Origin: Rhizobiales bacterium 2SD
GTDB lineage: Bacteria; Pseudomonadota; Alphaproteobacteria; Rhizobiales; Beijerinckiaceae
Direction of reading: 5' to 3'
NCBI GenBank assembly: GCA_005502805.1
Contig: SCMY01000014.1
Location: forward strand, 1 to 64,000
Length of the DNA stretch: 64,000 nt
A program made the translations under genes and the position numbers. The notes beneath the pieces are model-generated. The model was not told the DNA's origin. It saw nothing but the letters and a program-made list of their open reading frames with translations, and made no database searches. This document shows positions 16,876-25,988 of the stretch, one piece after another. Every line of letters begins with the position of its first letter. The stretch's first letter is position 1.

Positions 16876-16913
16876 AAGACCGTTTCACGATCAGAATTGT
16901 CAGGGAGCACGCC

Positions 16914-18191
16914 ATGACCGACCGCGCACCGGGTTTCCATACGCTCGCCGTCCATGCCGGCGCCGCTCCCGACGCAGCCACCGGCGCCCGCGCCACGCCG
17001 ATCTACCAGACGACATCCTTCGTCTTCGACGATGTCGACCATGCCGCGTCGCTGTTCGGGCTGCAGGCCTTCGGCAACATCTATACCCGCATCGGCAACC
17101 CGACGAACGCGGTGCTGGAAGAGCGCGTCGCGGCGCTGGAGGGCGGCACGGCTGCGCTCGCGGTCGCCTCGGGCCATGCCGCCGAGTTCCTGTGCTTCCA
17201 CGCGCTGCTGCAGCCGGGTGACGAGTTCGTCGCCGCCAGGAAGCTCTATGGCGGCTCGATCAACCAGTTCAACCACTCCTACAAGAACTTCGGCTGGAAC
17301 GTGATCTGGGCCGACAGCGATGATCTGGAGGCCTTCGCGGCGGCGGTGACGCCGAAGACCAAGGCGATCTTCGTCGAGTCGATCGCCAATCCGGGCGGCG
17401 TCATCGTCGACATCGAGGGCATCTCGAAGATCGCCAAGCAGCACAACATCCCGCTGATCGTCGACAACACGATGGCCAGCCCCTATCTGATCCGCCCCTT
17501 CGAGCACGGCGCCGATATCGTCGTGCATTCGGCGACCAAGTTTCTGGGCGGCCATGGCAATTCCATCGGCGGGCTGATCGTCGATGGCGGCTCGTTCAAC
17601 TGGGTCGGCGACGAGCGCTATCCGATGCTGTCCAAGCCGCGGCCGGAATATAACGGCATGGTGCTGGGCGAGACCTTCGGCAATTTCGCCTTCGCGATCG
17701 CGACCCGCGTGCTCGGTTTGCGCGACATGGGCCCGGCGCTGTCGCCCTTCAACGCCTTCATGATCCTGACCGGCATCGAGACGCTGCCGCTGCGTATGCA
17801 GCGCCATTGCGAGAACACGCTGAAGGTCGCGACGCATCTGGCCAAGCACCCGGCGGTCGAGTGGGTGAACTATGCCGGCCTGCCGGACAACAAGTACCAC
17901 GCCCTCGCCCAGCGCTACTGCCCCAAGGGTGCCGGCGCGGTCTTCACCTTCGGCCTCAAGGGCGGCTACGACGCCGGCATCCAGCTGGTCTCGAAGCTCT
18001 CGCTGTTCTCGCACCTCGCCAATATCGGCGACACGCGCTCGCTGGTGATCCACCCGGCCTCGACCACCCACCGCCAGCTTTCGGACGCGCAGAAGACCGC
18101 GTCCGGCGCTGGCCCGGAGGTGGTGCGCTTGTCGATCGGCATCGAGGATGTCGAGGATCTGATCGCCGATCTGGATCAGGCGTTGGCCTGA
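16914..18191 (+). CDS. metY: O-acetylhomoserine sulfhydrylase (aminocarboxypropyltransferase)
   Basis: A 425-residue Cys/Met-metabolism PLP enzyme. It starts GFHTLAVHAGAAPDAATGAR and has TPIYQTTSFVF, YTRIGNPTN and the PLP lysine K209 in VHSATKFLGGHG. Length and the internal GSFNWVGDERYP insert fit MetY, which makes homocysteine (or methionine) from O-acetylhomoserine and sulfide (or methanethiol), rather than the shorter MetZ/MetB. A palindrome lies 39 bp upstream. The 3' end overlaps the convergent HIT gene by 16 bp. Confidence 0.92.
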   Translation: MTDRAPGFHTLAVHAGAAPDAATGARATPIYQTTSFVFDDVDHAASLFGLQAFGNIYTRIGNPTNAVLEERVAALEGGTAALAVASGHAAEFLCFHALLQPGDEFVAARKLYGGSINQFNHSYKNFGWNVIWADSDDLEAFAAAVTPKTKAIFVESIANPGGVIVDIEGISKIAKQHNIPLIVDNTMASPYLIRPFEHGADIVVHSATKFLGGHGNSIGGLIVDGGSFNWVGDERYPMLSKPRPEYNGMVLGETFGNFAFAIATRVLGLRDMGPALSPFNAFMILTGIETLPLRMQRHCENTLKVATHLAKHPAVEWVNYAGLPDNKYHALAQRYCPKGAGAVFTFGLKGGYDAGIQLVSKLSLFSHLANIGDTRSLVIHPASTTHRQLSDAQKTASGAGPEVVRLSIGIEDVEDLIADLDQALA

Positions 18192-18622
18192 TCCAACTCC
18201 TCGCGGATGCGGCGGGCGGTTTCCTGCTGCTCATCCGCGGGCGGACGCGGGCAATCGCGATAGGTCACGACCTCCTCGGCGATGTAGCGCCGGGAGGTCA
18301 CGTCGTCGGAGCGCACCATCGGAATGAGATGGGCGTGCGCATGGGCGATGTCGTTGCCGGTGAACATGAAGGCGACCTTCGGCACGCCGTAGATCCGCTT
18401 CAACGCCTTGGCCACGTGCTGGCCGAGCTGGATGATCTCGGCCGCGAGCTCCGCCGGCATCTCCTCGAAATAGGGATGATGTGCGCGCGGCACGATCTGG
18501 ACATGGCCCGGCCGCACCGGCGCGATATCGAGGAAGGCGACGAGGTTCTCGGTTTCGGCGACGCGATGCGACGGGACCTTGCCGGCCGTGATCGCGCAGA
18601 ACAGACAGCCGTCAGGCCGCAT
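18176..18622 (-). CDS. HIT family nucleotide hydrolase/transferase
   Basis: A 148-residue histidine-triad protein. CLFCAITAGKVPSHRVAETE is the usual HIT N-terminus, and the catalytic triad H94-A-H96-A-H98-LI is present. HIT proteins hydrolyse nucleotide phosphoramidates or dinucleoside polyphosphates. It overlaps the downstream end of ctaA: ctaA ends at 18612, 11 bases inside this gene, both leftward, so ctaA and this gene are probably translationally coupled. Confidence 0.9.
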   Translation of the reverse strand: MRPDGCLFCAITAGKVPSHRVAETENLVAFLDIAPVRPGHVQIVPRAHHPYFEEMPAELAAEIIQLGQHVAKALKRIYGVPKVAFMFTGNDIAHAHAHLIPMVRSDDVTSRRYIAEEVVTYRDCPRPPADEQQETARRIREELDQANA

Positions 18623-19679
18623 TCCTCTCTCCCTGTTCGGTGCGTGTCAGATGCACCACACCCATCGCCAGCACGGTGAAGCCGAGCGCCTGATGCGCGA
18701 GCCCGGCCCAGAGCGGCACCACCAGCAGCAATGTCACGATGCCGAGCGCGGATTGCGCGAGCACCAGCCCGGCGACGGCGGTAGCGCGCTTGGCGGCACC
18801 TGAACCCGGTGCGGCACGGCGCAGGCTCAGCACCTGCCAGAGCGCGAAAGCGAACAGGATGTAGGCGCCGATGCGGTGGTTGAACTGCACCAGCGCGACA
18901 TTGTCGACGAAGTTCTCCCAGACCGGCGTACCCGCGAACAGCGTTGAAGCGGACGGCACCAGCGCCCCATCCATCAGCGGCCAGGTGTTGAAGGTGAAGC
19001 CGGCCTTGGAGCCGGCGACGAGCCCGCCGAGCGCGATCTGCACGAAGAGCAGCAGGAGCAGAAGCCAGGCGCCCGCCCTGCCCCGCATCGGCTCGCTGCG
19101 GCGCAGCGGCGTCAGCCAGGTCGCGAAGGCGATGACGCTGGCGAAGAAGAAGCCGGCGAAGGTCAAATGCAGCGTCAGCTTGACCGGGGCGACCGCGATC
19201 ATGCCCGGCTCCAATCCGGAGGCGACCATGATCCAGCCGATCGTGCCCTGCAGGCCGAGCAACAGTCCCATGCCGAACAGGATCGCGGTCTCGCGCCAAG
19301 GCATCAAGCGCCGCAGCAGGATGACGAAGAAGCCGGCGAGGTAGAGCAGGCCTATGAAGCGGCCGAGCTGGCGATGGCCCCATTCCCACCAGTAGATGAA
19401 CTTGAAATCGGCGAGCTCCATCGCGGAATTGAGGAGCTGGAATTGCGGGCTTAAGCGATACTTCTCGAATTCGAGCGCCCAGGCGGCGTCGGAGAGCGGC
19501 GGGATCGCGCCGGTGACGGGGCGCCATTCGGTGATCGAGAGGCCAGAGCCGGTCAATCGCGTCGCACCGCCGACCACGACCATGACGAAGACCAGGAAGG
19601 CGACGGCCCAGAGCCAGCGGCGGATGCCGGCATGGCCGGCGACAGCCGGAACGGCAGGCTGATCGAGCGCGATCGTCAC
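18612..19679 (-). CDS. ctaA: Heme A synthase (COX15/CtaA)
   Basis: A 355-residue polytopic membrane protein with eight predicted helices. Family motifs are clear: GGATRLTGSGLSITEWRPVTG at about 37-57 and, with the heme-ligand histidines, WEWGHRQLGR, LHLTFA, NHRIGAYI and LAHQALGF. It converts heme O to heme A for cytochrome c oxidase. It is the long, alphaproteobacterial/mitochondrial (type 2) form. Co-directional and overlapping with the HIT gene. Confidence 0.93.
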   Translation of the reverse strand: MTIALDQPAVPAVAGHAGIRRWLWAVAFLVFVMVVVGGATRLTGSGLSITEWRPVTGAIPPLSDAAWALEFEKYRLSPQFQLLNSAMELADFKFIYWWEWGHRQLGRFIGLLYLAGFFVILLRRLMPWRETAILFGMGLLLGLQGTIGWIMVASGLEPGMIAVAPVKLTLHLTFAGFFFASVIAFATWLTPLRRSEPMRGRAGAWLLLLLLFVQIALGGLVAGSKAGFTFNTWPLMDGALVPSASTLFAGTPVWENFVDNVALVQFNHRIGAYILFAFALWQVLSLRRAAPGSGAAKRATAVAGLVLAQSALGIVTLLLVVPLWAGLAHQALGFTVLAMGVVHLTRTEQGERNAA

Positions 19680-19808
19680 GGCGGCGGGACCTCGGGTCGC
19701 AGGCGGCAGAGTTGATTGCGCTTCACAAGCGCGGCGGCGGGTGACAGATAGTCCGCCCGCAAGACCTGAACAACGCCCGCAATGCCGCAGCCGGACTTAA
19801 AGATCGCC

Positions 19809-20015
19809 ATGAGGCAGACCCATCGCAAGCTCATCGGCACCGTCGTGATGATCGTCTTCGTCTGCGTCTACGCGCTCGTCGCCATGGCGCTGGCGCAGGG
19901 GCGGATCACCGAAGCTTCGAAGCCGGTGCAGACCATAGCCTATATCGTGCTCGGACTGGTCTGGGTGCTGCCGCTGCTGCCGCTGATCAAGTGGATGGAG
20001 CGGAAGGACGGGTAA
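19809..20015 (+). CDS. DUF2842 domain membrane protein
   Basis: A 68-residue protein with two membrane helices (LIGTVVMIVFVCVYALVAMA and IAYIVLGLVWVLPLLPLI) and a short charged C-terminus (KWMERKDG). This matches the alphaproteobacterial DUF2842 family. The ATG at 19809 (MRQTHRKL) is where family similarity begins. It is divergent from ctaA. Function unknown, though its position beside a cytochrome oxidase biogenesis gene may be meaningful. Confidence 0.8.
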   Translation: MRQTHRKLIGTVVMIVFVCVYALVAMALAQGRITEASKPVQTIAYIVLGLVWVLPLLPLIKWMERKDG

Positions 20016-20017
20016 CC

Positions 20018-20124
20018 GCCATTCTCGGACGCAGCGAAGCGGAGATCCGAGAATCTCGTGACGAGAAGGTATTCGACAGAGCCTCATTCGGTCTGAGATG
20101 CTAGGGTCAAGCCCGAGCATGACG
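20018..20124 (-). repeat. Dispersed intergenic palindromic repeat, copy 2 (inverted)
   Basis: Reverse-complement copy of the element at 6453-6560, with scattered substitutions. It sits between the convergent DUF2842 and polysaccharide deacetylase genes and retains the terminal hairpins, so it may also act as a bidirectional terminator. Confidence 0.7.
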
Positions 20125-20130
20125 GCGGAT

Positions 20131-21183
20131 TTATCCTGTACTCACCTTCCGTCCCCGGTTCCACAACAGGAACGGCAGCCCCGACAGCAGCGCCTTCAGC
20201 GCTGCTTCGTTCTGATGCAGGCCGTTGAGCGAGACGCGCGGCAGCGCATGCAGATGCTCCGCATGCTCGGCGAAGAGATGTCCCGGCCGCGTCGTCACGG
20301 CGCTGGCAAAGCCCGCCTCCTTCGCCAGAGCGAATTCGCGCGGCCCGGCCGAACCGGGGTCGCCGACCGGATAGGCGAAGTGGCGGATCGGCATCTCCAA
20401 TGCCTTTTCCAGCCAGGCCTTGCTCTCGACGATCTCGCGGCGCGCGGCCTCTTCCGGATGCTTGGCCAGCATCGGATGGCTCAGCGTATGCGCGCCGATG
20501 GTAACGCCCGGCGCGCCGGCGAGCGAGCGCAGCGTCTCGGTCGGCAGGCATTCGCGTTCGACCAGCCCAGCGGGGTCGACGCCAACCTGCCGCCCGAGAT
20601 CGGAAATCGCCGCGAGCAGAATCGCTTCCGGCCCGTTACGCAGACGCCAGTAGAGTTGGTCGAACGCCCTTTGTTTCTCGGCATCTGTTCCGGCCGGAGC
20701 GTCGAAGCGGCCATCCGGCAGGTCGAGCGAGAGCCGTGGCAGGGCCCGGATCGCCTCCTCCAGCTCCAGCCACCAGAGCCGGGCGGTGCGCTCGGCGAAG
20801 CCGCGCACGACATAGAGCGTCCAGGGCGCCTGATGCTTGGCCAGCACCGGCCAGGCATGGTCGAGATTGTCGCGATAGCCATCGTCGAAGGTGAGCGCGA
20901 CGAAGAAGCGGCCGGGCTCGGGATCGGCCAGCCGCGCCAGCGCCTCGTCCAGCGAGACGATGTCGTAGCCCTCGGCGCGGATCAGGGTCAGCGCCCGGTC
21001 GAGAAACTCCGGCGTGATCTCCAGCAGCCCATTCGGCCGGAAGCCGCCGGGCTTCGGCGGGCGGACATGGTGCAAGGTCAGGATCGCGCCCCTGCCCTGG
21101 GCGAGCCTCCGGCCCCAGCGGTCGACGCCAGTCGCCGCGATGGCCGCGAAGGCAGCAGAAAAAGCCTTGTGGCGCAGGCTCAT
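20131..21183 (-). CDS. Polysaccharide deacetylase (carbohydrate esterase 4)
   Basis: A 350-residue NodB-type deacetylase. LTFDDGYRDNLDHAWPVL carries the catalytic base and first metal ligand (TFDDG), and GAHTLSHPMLAKH carries the HxxxH metal site. FAYPVGDPG is the third motif. It has an insert of about 60 residues between motifs 1 and 2, typical of the long alphaproteobacterial group. It probably removes acyl groups from a cell-surface polysaccharide; no signal peptide is evident. It is divergent from the acyltransferase gene at 21300. Confidence 0.85.
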   Translation of the reverse strand: MSLRHKAFSAAFAAIAATGVDRWGRRLAQGRGAILTLHHVRPPKPGGFRPNGLLEITPEFLDRALTLIRAEGYDIVSLDEALARLADPEPGRFFVALTFDDGYRDNLDHAWPVLAKHQAPWTLYVVRGFAERTARLWWLELEEAIRALPRLSLDLPDGRFDAPAGTDAEKQRAFDQLYWRLRNGPEAILLAAISDLGRQVGVDPAGLVERECLPTETLRSLAGAPGVTIGAHTLSHPMLAKHPEEAARREIVESKAWLEKALEMPIRHFAYPVGDPGSAGPREFALAKEAGFASAVTTRPGHLFAEHAEHLHALPRVSLNGLHQNEAALKALLSGLPFLLWNRGRKVSTG

Positions 21184-21299
21184 GCCCGGCGTCTCCGAGA
21201 GATCGATTCAACCCTTCGCTAACGCTGTTCGGCGATGGCGTCGTGCAACGTTCGCGACAGTGGCAGGTCCGTTCACAATGCCGGGTTAAGGAGAGCGGC

Positions 21300-22535
21300 A
21301 TGTCCGTCGTCGCCGACCGCGCGCCCAGCACGCCCGCTGCCCCTGCCCTGCGGCAGGGGGCGGACGCGCGCCTTTGGGCCGGAGTTCGAGCCGGCACTGA
21401 TCTCACCGCTCTCGAAGCCGACTGGCGCGAACTGGAAGCCGATGCGCTGGTGACCCCCTATCAGGCCTATGACTGGGTCCGCCCCTATGTCGAGACGATC
21501 GGGCGAGCCGAAGGCATGGCATTCTACTTCGTCCGCGTCGAGGACGACCGAGGCCGATTGCTGGCGCTGTTTCCGCTGGTGATCACCCGGCGCCTGGGCA
21601 CGCGCTTCGCCGAATTCATCGGCGGCAAGCACGCCAACTATCACATGGCGCTCTACCGGCCTGATTTTGCCGAGGCGCTCGATGCCGCAGCAACAGAGGC
21701 CCTGCTCGCGGAGGTCGGAGCAGCGATCGGGCGAATCGACGCGTTGTTCCTGACCAACCAGCCGACCGACTGGCAGGGCATCGCCAACCCGCCAGCCACG
21801 CTTGCCTCAGGGCAGAGCCCGAGCCGCGCCTACAAACTCGCGCTCGAACCGGGCGACTGCGAGGGCACGCTCAGGCGTTCGATGAGCAAGCATGCCCGCA
21901 AGAAATTAACGACGAAGCGCAATCGCTTCGCCGAATTCGGCCCGTCCGAGCTGATCCAGGCTCGCGGCGCAGCCGAGATCGAGCGCGTGATCGAGACCTT
22001 CCTGGCGCAGAAGGCCGCCCGCTTCGCCCAGATGGGCTTGCCCGATCCGTTCGCCACCCCGGGAATCCGCAGCTTCCTACGCGAGGGAGCGATGGGGCAG
22101 CCTGGCCGGCCGCCGGCGATCGAACTCTATTCGCTCGATCTCTCCGGCCGTTCGGTCGCGACCTATGTCGGCGCCGTGCAGGGCCAGCGCTTCTCCGGCA
22201 TGGCGACCTCCTTCGATCTCGACTCCGAGGCGGCCCGCACCAGCCCCGGCGAGATCCTCCTGGTCGAGCTGATCAAACGAAAATGCCAGTTCGGCCTCAC
22301 CATGTTCGACCTCGGTGTCGGTGAAGCCCGCTACAAGACGACGATCTGCGACGACAGCGACGAACTCGTCGATACCTTCTTTCCCTTGACCGCCAAGGGG
22401 CGCGCCTATGCCGGCTACAGCCAGGCGAAGCGGGCGCTGAAGCGGCGGATCAAGGCCTCGCCTCTCGCGCTGAAGGCGGCGCAGCGCGTGCTCGGCCTGC
22501 TGAAGCGTCGCAAGCCGGTGGAGACGGACGACTAA
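21300..22535 (+). CDS. GNAT/BioF2-like acyltransferase (CelD/FemAB type)
   Basis: A 411-residue protein with two GNAT-like lobes as in the BioF2/CelD family (cellulose-synthesis-associated acyltransferases). The second lobe shows MSKHARKKLTTKRNRF followed by IERVIETFLAQKAARFAQ and the LVELIKRKCQFGLTMFDLGVGEARYKT segment. Such proteins are linked to modification of exopolysaccharide precursors. AAGGAGAGCGGC directly precedes the ATG. Context (divergent deacetylase, nearby export genes) supports a surface-polysaccharide role. Confidence 0.78.
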   Translation: MSVVADRAPSTPAAPALRQGADARLWAGVRAGTDLTALEADWRELEADALVTPYQAYDWVRPYVETIGRAEGMAFYFVRVEDDRGRLLALFPLVITRRLGTRFAEFIGGKHANYHMALYRPDFAEALDAAATEALLAEVGAAIGRIDALFLTNQPTDWQGIANPPATLASGQSPSRAYKLALEPGDCEGTLRRSMSKHARKKLTTKRNRFAEFGPSELIQARGAAEIERVIETFLAQKAARFAQMGLPDPFATPGIRSFLREGAMGQPGRPPAIELYSLDLSGRSVATYVGAVQGQRFSGMATSFDLDSEAARTSPGEILLVELIKRKCQFGLTMFDLGVGEARYKTTICDDSDELVDTFFPLTAKGRAYAGYSQAKRALKRRIKASPLALKAAQRVLGLLKRRKPVETDD

Positions 22536-22606
22536 CCCATTCCTGACAAATACTGACAATCGATCAGCGTTGATCGGCCCTGCAACACCCTCTTGGAGCG
22601 GGCGAC

Positions 22607-22978
22607 ATGACAATGATCAGCGGCGGTTGCCATTGCGGCGCGACGAGGTTCGAGGTGCTGGAGCCGGTGACGGAGGTCACCAGCTGCACCTGTTCGATCT
22701 GCTCGAAGCGCGGCGCGCTGTGGAGCTACCACGAGCCGGCGCAATTCCGGCTGCTGACGCCGCGCGAGGATCTCTCGACCTATCGCTGGCAGAGCCGGAT
22801 GGTGGCGCATCACTTCTGCGGCACATGCGGTTGCAGCACCTTCACGGAATCGCCGGACTGGTCGAGCGGCGAACCCGATTTCAACAATCCTAAGGTCGCG
22901 GTGAACGCGCGCGCACTCGACGATTTCGACCTTGCCGCCGTCCCCGTCACCGTGATCGACGGCAAGAACCTCTGGTAG
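22607..22978 (+). CDS. GFA family protein (CENP-V/Gfa zinc-binding fold)
   Basis: A 123-residue protein of the glutathione-dependent formaldehyde-activating enzyme fold. Zinc cysteines are visible: GGCHCGATRFEV near the start, then TSCTCSICSKRG, and FCGTCGCSTF later. The fold is widespread and most members have no proven formaldehyde role, so only the family is assigned. It is separated from the convergent chain-length gene by a hairpin at 23014. Confidence 0.88.
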   Translation: MTMISGGCHCGATRFEVLEPVTEVTSCTCSICSKRGALWSYHEPAQFRLLTPREDLSTYRWQSRMVAHHFCGTCGCSTFTESPDWSSGEPDFNNPKVAVNARALDDFDLAAVPVTVIDGKNLW

Positions 22979-23013
22979 CCGGCCGTTTTCCTGTCAGCGC
23001 ATCGGCTTCATCC

Positions 23014-23034
23014 GAAAAGCGGATCCCGCTTTTC
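23014..23034. terminator. Bidirectional hairpin between convergent genes
   Basis: GAAAAGCGG, loop ATC, CCGCTTTTC: a 9-bp perfect stem whose own arms give A/T runs on both strands. It lies between the GFA gene (ends 22978) and the leftward chain-length gene (ends 23045). The flanking sequence resembles a short repeat common between genes in related bacteria. Confidence 0.55.
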
Positions 23035-23044
23035 CGTTCGCTGC

Positions 23045-25219
23045 TCAGGCTGGGACGGGATCCTTGTCCGGCGAGACCAAGTCGACCAGCTCCTGCGTGT
23101 CGACCATGACGAGCGCGATCGGCGCCCCGGTCAGATCCGTCAGGCGATAGGCCGCTTCGACCGCGTGACCGTTGCCGACATGACCGGCCATGACGAGAGC
23201 GCCCTGGGCGCGATCCAGCAATGGCGCCAGCACCTCGGCGTCGTCGGTCGAGGAAGCGGCGACCAGCACCCAGTCATACGTCTCGCAGAGCGCGTCGAGC
23301 GCGACATCGACGATATCGGACGCGGCCAGCACCGCCTCGCGCCCAGCCCGGCCGGGCGCGATCTCGTGCAAGCGCGAATCCGGCTGGCGGGTGATGATGT
23401 CGGAGAACATCGCCTCGCCGGCCAGCAACTCCGAGAAACCGGCCCGGTCGCGATCGCCGTCGCTGGCGAGATCGACCATGATGCAGCGGCTGCGCTCGGA
23501 GAGAAGTTGCGCCAGGGCGCGCGGCGACGACTCGCCAGGTTCGGCACCGTCCAGCACCAGCACCAGCGGCGCATGGCCTTCGGTCGCCTTGTTGACGCAG
23601 GCGGCGAGATCGGCAGCGCCGGCCTCGGGATCGGCGAGGTCAAGATGAAGCTGGCCGACGCGCCCACCATGAGTCAGCAGCCCGGCAATGCGCTCCCGGC
23701 GCTGCGGCTGCGCCTTGGCCTCGCCCTCGCCTTCGCCATCCTCCGACCTGTCCATCGGCGGCTCGGCCCGTCCGCGCATCTTGCGGCGCGGCGCCTCGTC
23801 GCCCGGCGCTGGAGCTCCGCCGCTCAAGAGTTCGCGGGAGACGACGGCAGCCAATGCGGCAAGGAAGGTCGCAAGCGTGGCGACGACCATGGTCGGCAGC
23901 TTCTTCGGGAAGGAGGGCGTGGTCGGCTCGATCGCGCGCGAGATGATGCGAGCATCGGCCGGCGTCGCGTTCTGGGCGTCGCGGGCGAGCGCCTCGCGAT
24001 AGCGCAGCATGTACTGTTCGAGCTGCTCGCGCTGGGTGCGGGCCTCGCGCTCGAGCGCTCGCAGCTGCACTTCGTCGTCATTGGCGCCTGAGGCGGTCTT
24101 CTTCTGGCCGTCGAGCGCGGCTGTGACGCTCTCGACTCGCTGGCCGGCGATCTTCGCTTCATTCTCCAGCGTGCGCACGGCCCGCTCGGCAGCAGCGCGG
24201 ATCTGCCCCTCGAGATCGGCGAGTTGGGCGTTCAGCTCCTTGATGCGCGGATGCTCGGAGAGGAGGTTGCGCGATTCGAGCGCGATCTGGGCGCGCAGAT
24301 TGACGCGCTGCTCGATCAGCCGGCGGACGAGCTCGTTGTTGGCGACATCCGGAATCTCGAAGGTGCGCCCGCTCTTGATCGCATCCCGGATGATCGTGGC
24401 CTTTGCCTGAGCATCGGCCTGCTGATTGCGTGCGTTGGAAAGCTGCGTCGACAGGTCGGCGAGCTGCTGAGCGGTGATCGTGGTGTTGTTGGTGCCGACG
24501 AGCAGGCCGTGGCGGGAGCGGAACTCCTCGACCTTGGCCTCCGATTCCGCCAGCTTCTTACGCAGCGGCTCGATCGTGGTCGAGAGCCAGGACGAGGCAC
24601 TGCGGGCCGTGTCCTGCTTGGCCGCCTCCTCCATCTCCAGATAGACGGCGGCGATCGCATTGGCGCCCTTGGCGGCAAGCGCCGGATCCTGCGAAGTGAA
24701 CTCGACCGCGACGATGCGCGAGCGTCCCACCGGATAGACCAGCAGCCTGTCGTAGTATTTCTCCAGCACCCGCTCCTCCGGGGAGCGATCGGCCGGATGA
24801 GCGCCGATGCCGAGCAGCACGCCGACCTTCTTCAGCGCACCGAGCGCTCCGGCGCCCGAGTCGAACTCGGCATTGCCGACCAGCCCGATGCGCTTGATCG
24901 CTTCGCGCGCGAGGTCGCGCGACATGATCACCTGGACCTGGCTCTGCACGCCTTCCGGATCGAATTGCTGGCCGGAGCTGTCCGACGCCTGACCGGGCCG
25001 CGTGTAGTAGCTGTCGCGGCTCTGCAGCAGCAGCTGCGCCTGGCCGGTATAGCGCGGCGGGATGACGTTGACGGCGACGAAGGAGAGTCCGAGCGCTGCG
25101 AGCGTCGGCCCTATGATCCAGAGCTTGCGCGCCTTGATGGCAGCCCAGAGAGCCGACAGGTCGAGCAGGTCGGAGCGGCTCTCGCCGGCGGCCGCAACGG
25201 TATCGTAGCGAGCGGTCAT
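23045..25219 (-). CDS. GumC/Wzc-like polysaccharide chain-length protein with degenerate kinase domain
   Basis: About 724 residues. The N-terminal Wzz domain starts after a first helix (LWIIGPTLAALGLSFVAVNVIPPRYTGQA), continues with a long coiled-coil region (about 170-400) and ends in a second helix (PTMVVATLATFLAALAAVV), preceded by the proline-rich PTTPSFPKK motif. A BY-kinase-like domain follows, but the Walker A site reads AEPGESSPRAL with no GKS/GKT lysine, and there is no C-terminal tyrosine cluster. It likely controls polymer length without kinase activity. GGAAG before the ATG at 25219 favours that start over 25273. Divergent from the Wza-like gene. Confidence 0.85.
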   Translation of the reverse strand: MTARYDTVAAAGESRSDLLDLSALWAAIKARKLWIIGPTLAALGLSFVAVNVIPPRYTGQAQLLLQSRDSYYTRPGQASDSSGQQFDPEGVQSQVQVIMSRDLAREAIKRIGLVGNAEFDSGAGALGALKKVGVLLGIGAHPADRSPEERVLEKYYDRLLVYPVGRSRIVAVEFTSQDPALAAKGANAIAAVYLEMEEAAKQDTARSASSWLSTTIEPLRKKLAESEAKVEEFRSRHGLLVGTNNTTITAQQLADLSTQLSNARNQQADAQAKATIIRDAIKSGRTFEIPDVANNELVRRLIEQRVNLRAQIALESRNLLSEHPRIKELNAQLADLEGQIRAAAERAVRTLENEAKIAGQRVESVTAALDGQKKTASGANDDEVQLRALEREARTQREQLEQYMLRYREALARDAQNATPADARIISRAIEPTTPSFPKKLPTMVVATLATFLAALAAVVSRELLSGGAPAPGDEAPRRKMRGRAEPPMDRSEDGEGEGEAKAQPQRRERIAGLLTHGGRVGQLHLDLADPEAGAADLAACVNKATEGHAPLVLVLDGAEPGESSPRALAQLLSERSRCIMVDLASDGDRDRAGFSELLAGEAMFSDIITRQPDSRLHEIAPGRAGREAVLAASDIVDVALDALCETYDWVLVAASSTDDAEVLAPLLDRAQGALVMAGHVGNGHAVEAAYRLTDLTGAPIALVMVDTQELVDLVSPDKDPVPA

Positions 25220-25403
25220 GAGGCTTCCATTCACGCAGAACTCTCGCGCCCCGCGAAAGGGACGCAGCGTCATGTGAGCCCATTAAGGTTAGTGGCGAGT
25301 TAAGAGCGAAAATCCCGAACATGCTGCGAAGAGCGAGCGCGCTCAGGTTTTATTAACCATGACGACCTATCCCTAGATCCATGTTTCGATGGGTCCGCCG
25401 GTG

Positions 25404-25964
25404 ATGATGAGTAGACATCCCGTCTGTCTGGCGCTTGCCGCCGCGCTCGCCTTGACCGGCTGCGCGCCACGCGTCGCTGCGCCGGAGTTCGCCGTCGAGA
25501 CCGCGGCGCCTTACCAGCTCGCCAGCGGCGACCGCCTGCGCGTCATCGTTTTCGGTCAGGACAACCTGTCCAACATCTACGCCGTCGACGGTTCCGGCCG
25601 CATCTCGATGCCGCTGATCGGCGCGGTCGAGGTTCAGGGCCGCACGACGCAGCAGCTCGAGCGCGCGATTGAGGGGCGCCTGCGCGCCGGCTATCTGCGC
25701 GAGCCCAAGGTTTCAGTCGAGGTCGATGCCTACCGCCCCTTCTTCGTACTCGGCGAGGTCACCAACTCCGGCCAGTTCCCGTTCGTCAACGGCATGACCG
25801 TACAGACCGCGGTGGCGATCGCAGGCGGCTTCACGCCGCGCGGCCAGCGCAACTATGCCGAGGTCACCCGCCTTATGGACGGCCAGCTCGTCACCGGCAC
25901 CGTGCCGATCACCTATCCGGTCAGGCCCGGCGATACGATCGTGATCAAGGAACGCTGGTTCTGA
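25404..25964 (+). CDS. Wza/GumB-like polysaccharide export lipoprotein
   Basis: About 186 residues with a lipoprotein signal: LALAAALALTGC, lipidated cysteine near residue 21. The mature part contains the Poly_export domain (YQLASGDRLRVIVFGQDNLSNIYAVDGSGRISMPLIG) and a SLBB-type repeat (RPFFVLGEVTNSGQFPFVNGMTVQTAVAIAGGFT). It would form the outer-membrane export channel that works with the divergently encoded GumC-like protein. The start could be 25389, 25404 or 25407; the two latter give a better signal peptide. The shared 180-bp promoter contains TTAG-N7-TTAA at 25289-25303, a degenerate CtrA-like box. Confidence 0.88.
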   Translation: MMSRHPVCLALAAALALTGCAPRVAAPEFAVETAAPYQLASGDRLRVIVFGQDNLSNIYAVDGSGRISMPLIGAVEVQGRTTQQLERAIEGRLRAGYLREPKVSVEVDAYRPFFVLGEVTNSGQFPFVNGMTVQTAVAIAGGFTPRGQRNYAEVTRLMDGQLVTGTVPITYPVRPGDTIVIKERWF

Positions 25965-25988
25965 CCGCGCCCCTGGGGTCTTGAGACC

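Noticed and set aside
16759..16913. Possible SAM-II riboswitch ahead of metY
   Set aside because: The conserved pseudoknot elements of SAM-II are not recognisable; only a short palindrome is present.
16557..18071. Long (504-codon) leftward frame
   Set aside because: Antisense to metY, with the Arg/Asp-rich composition typical of GC-rich shadow frames.
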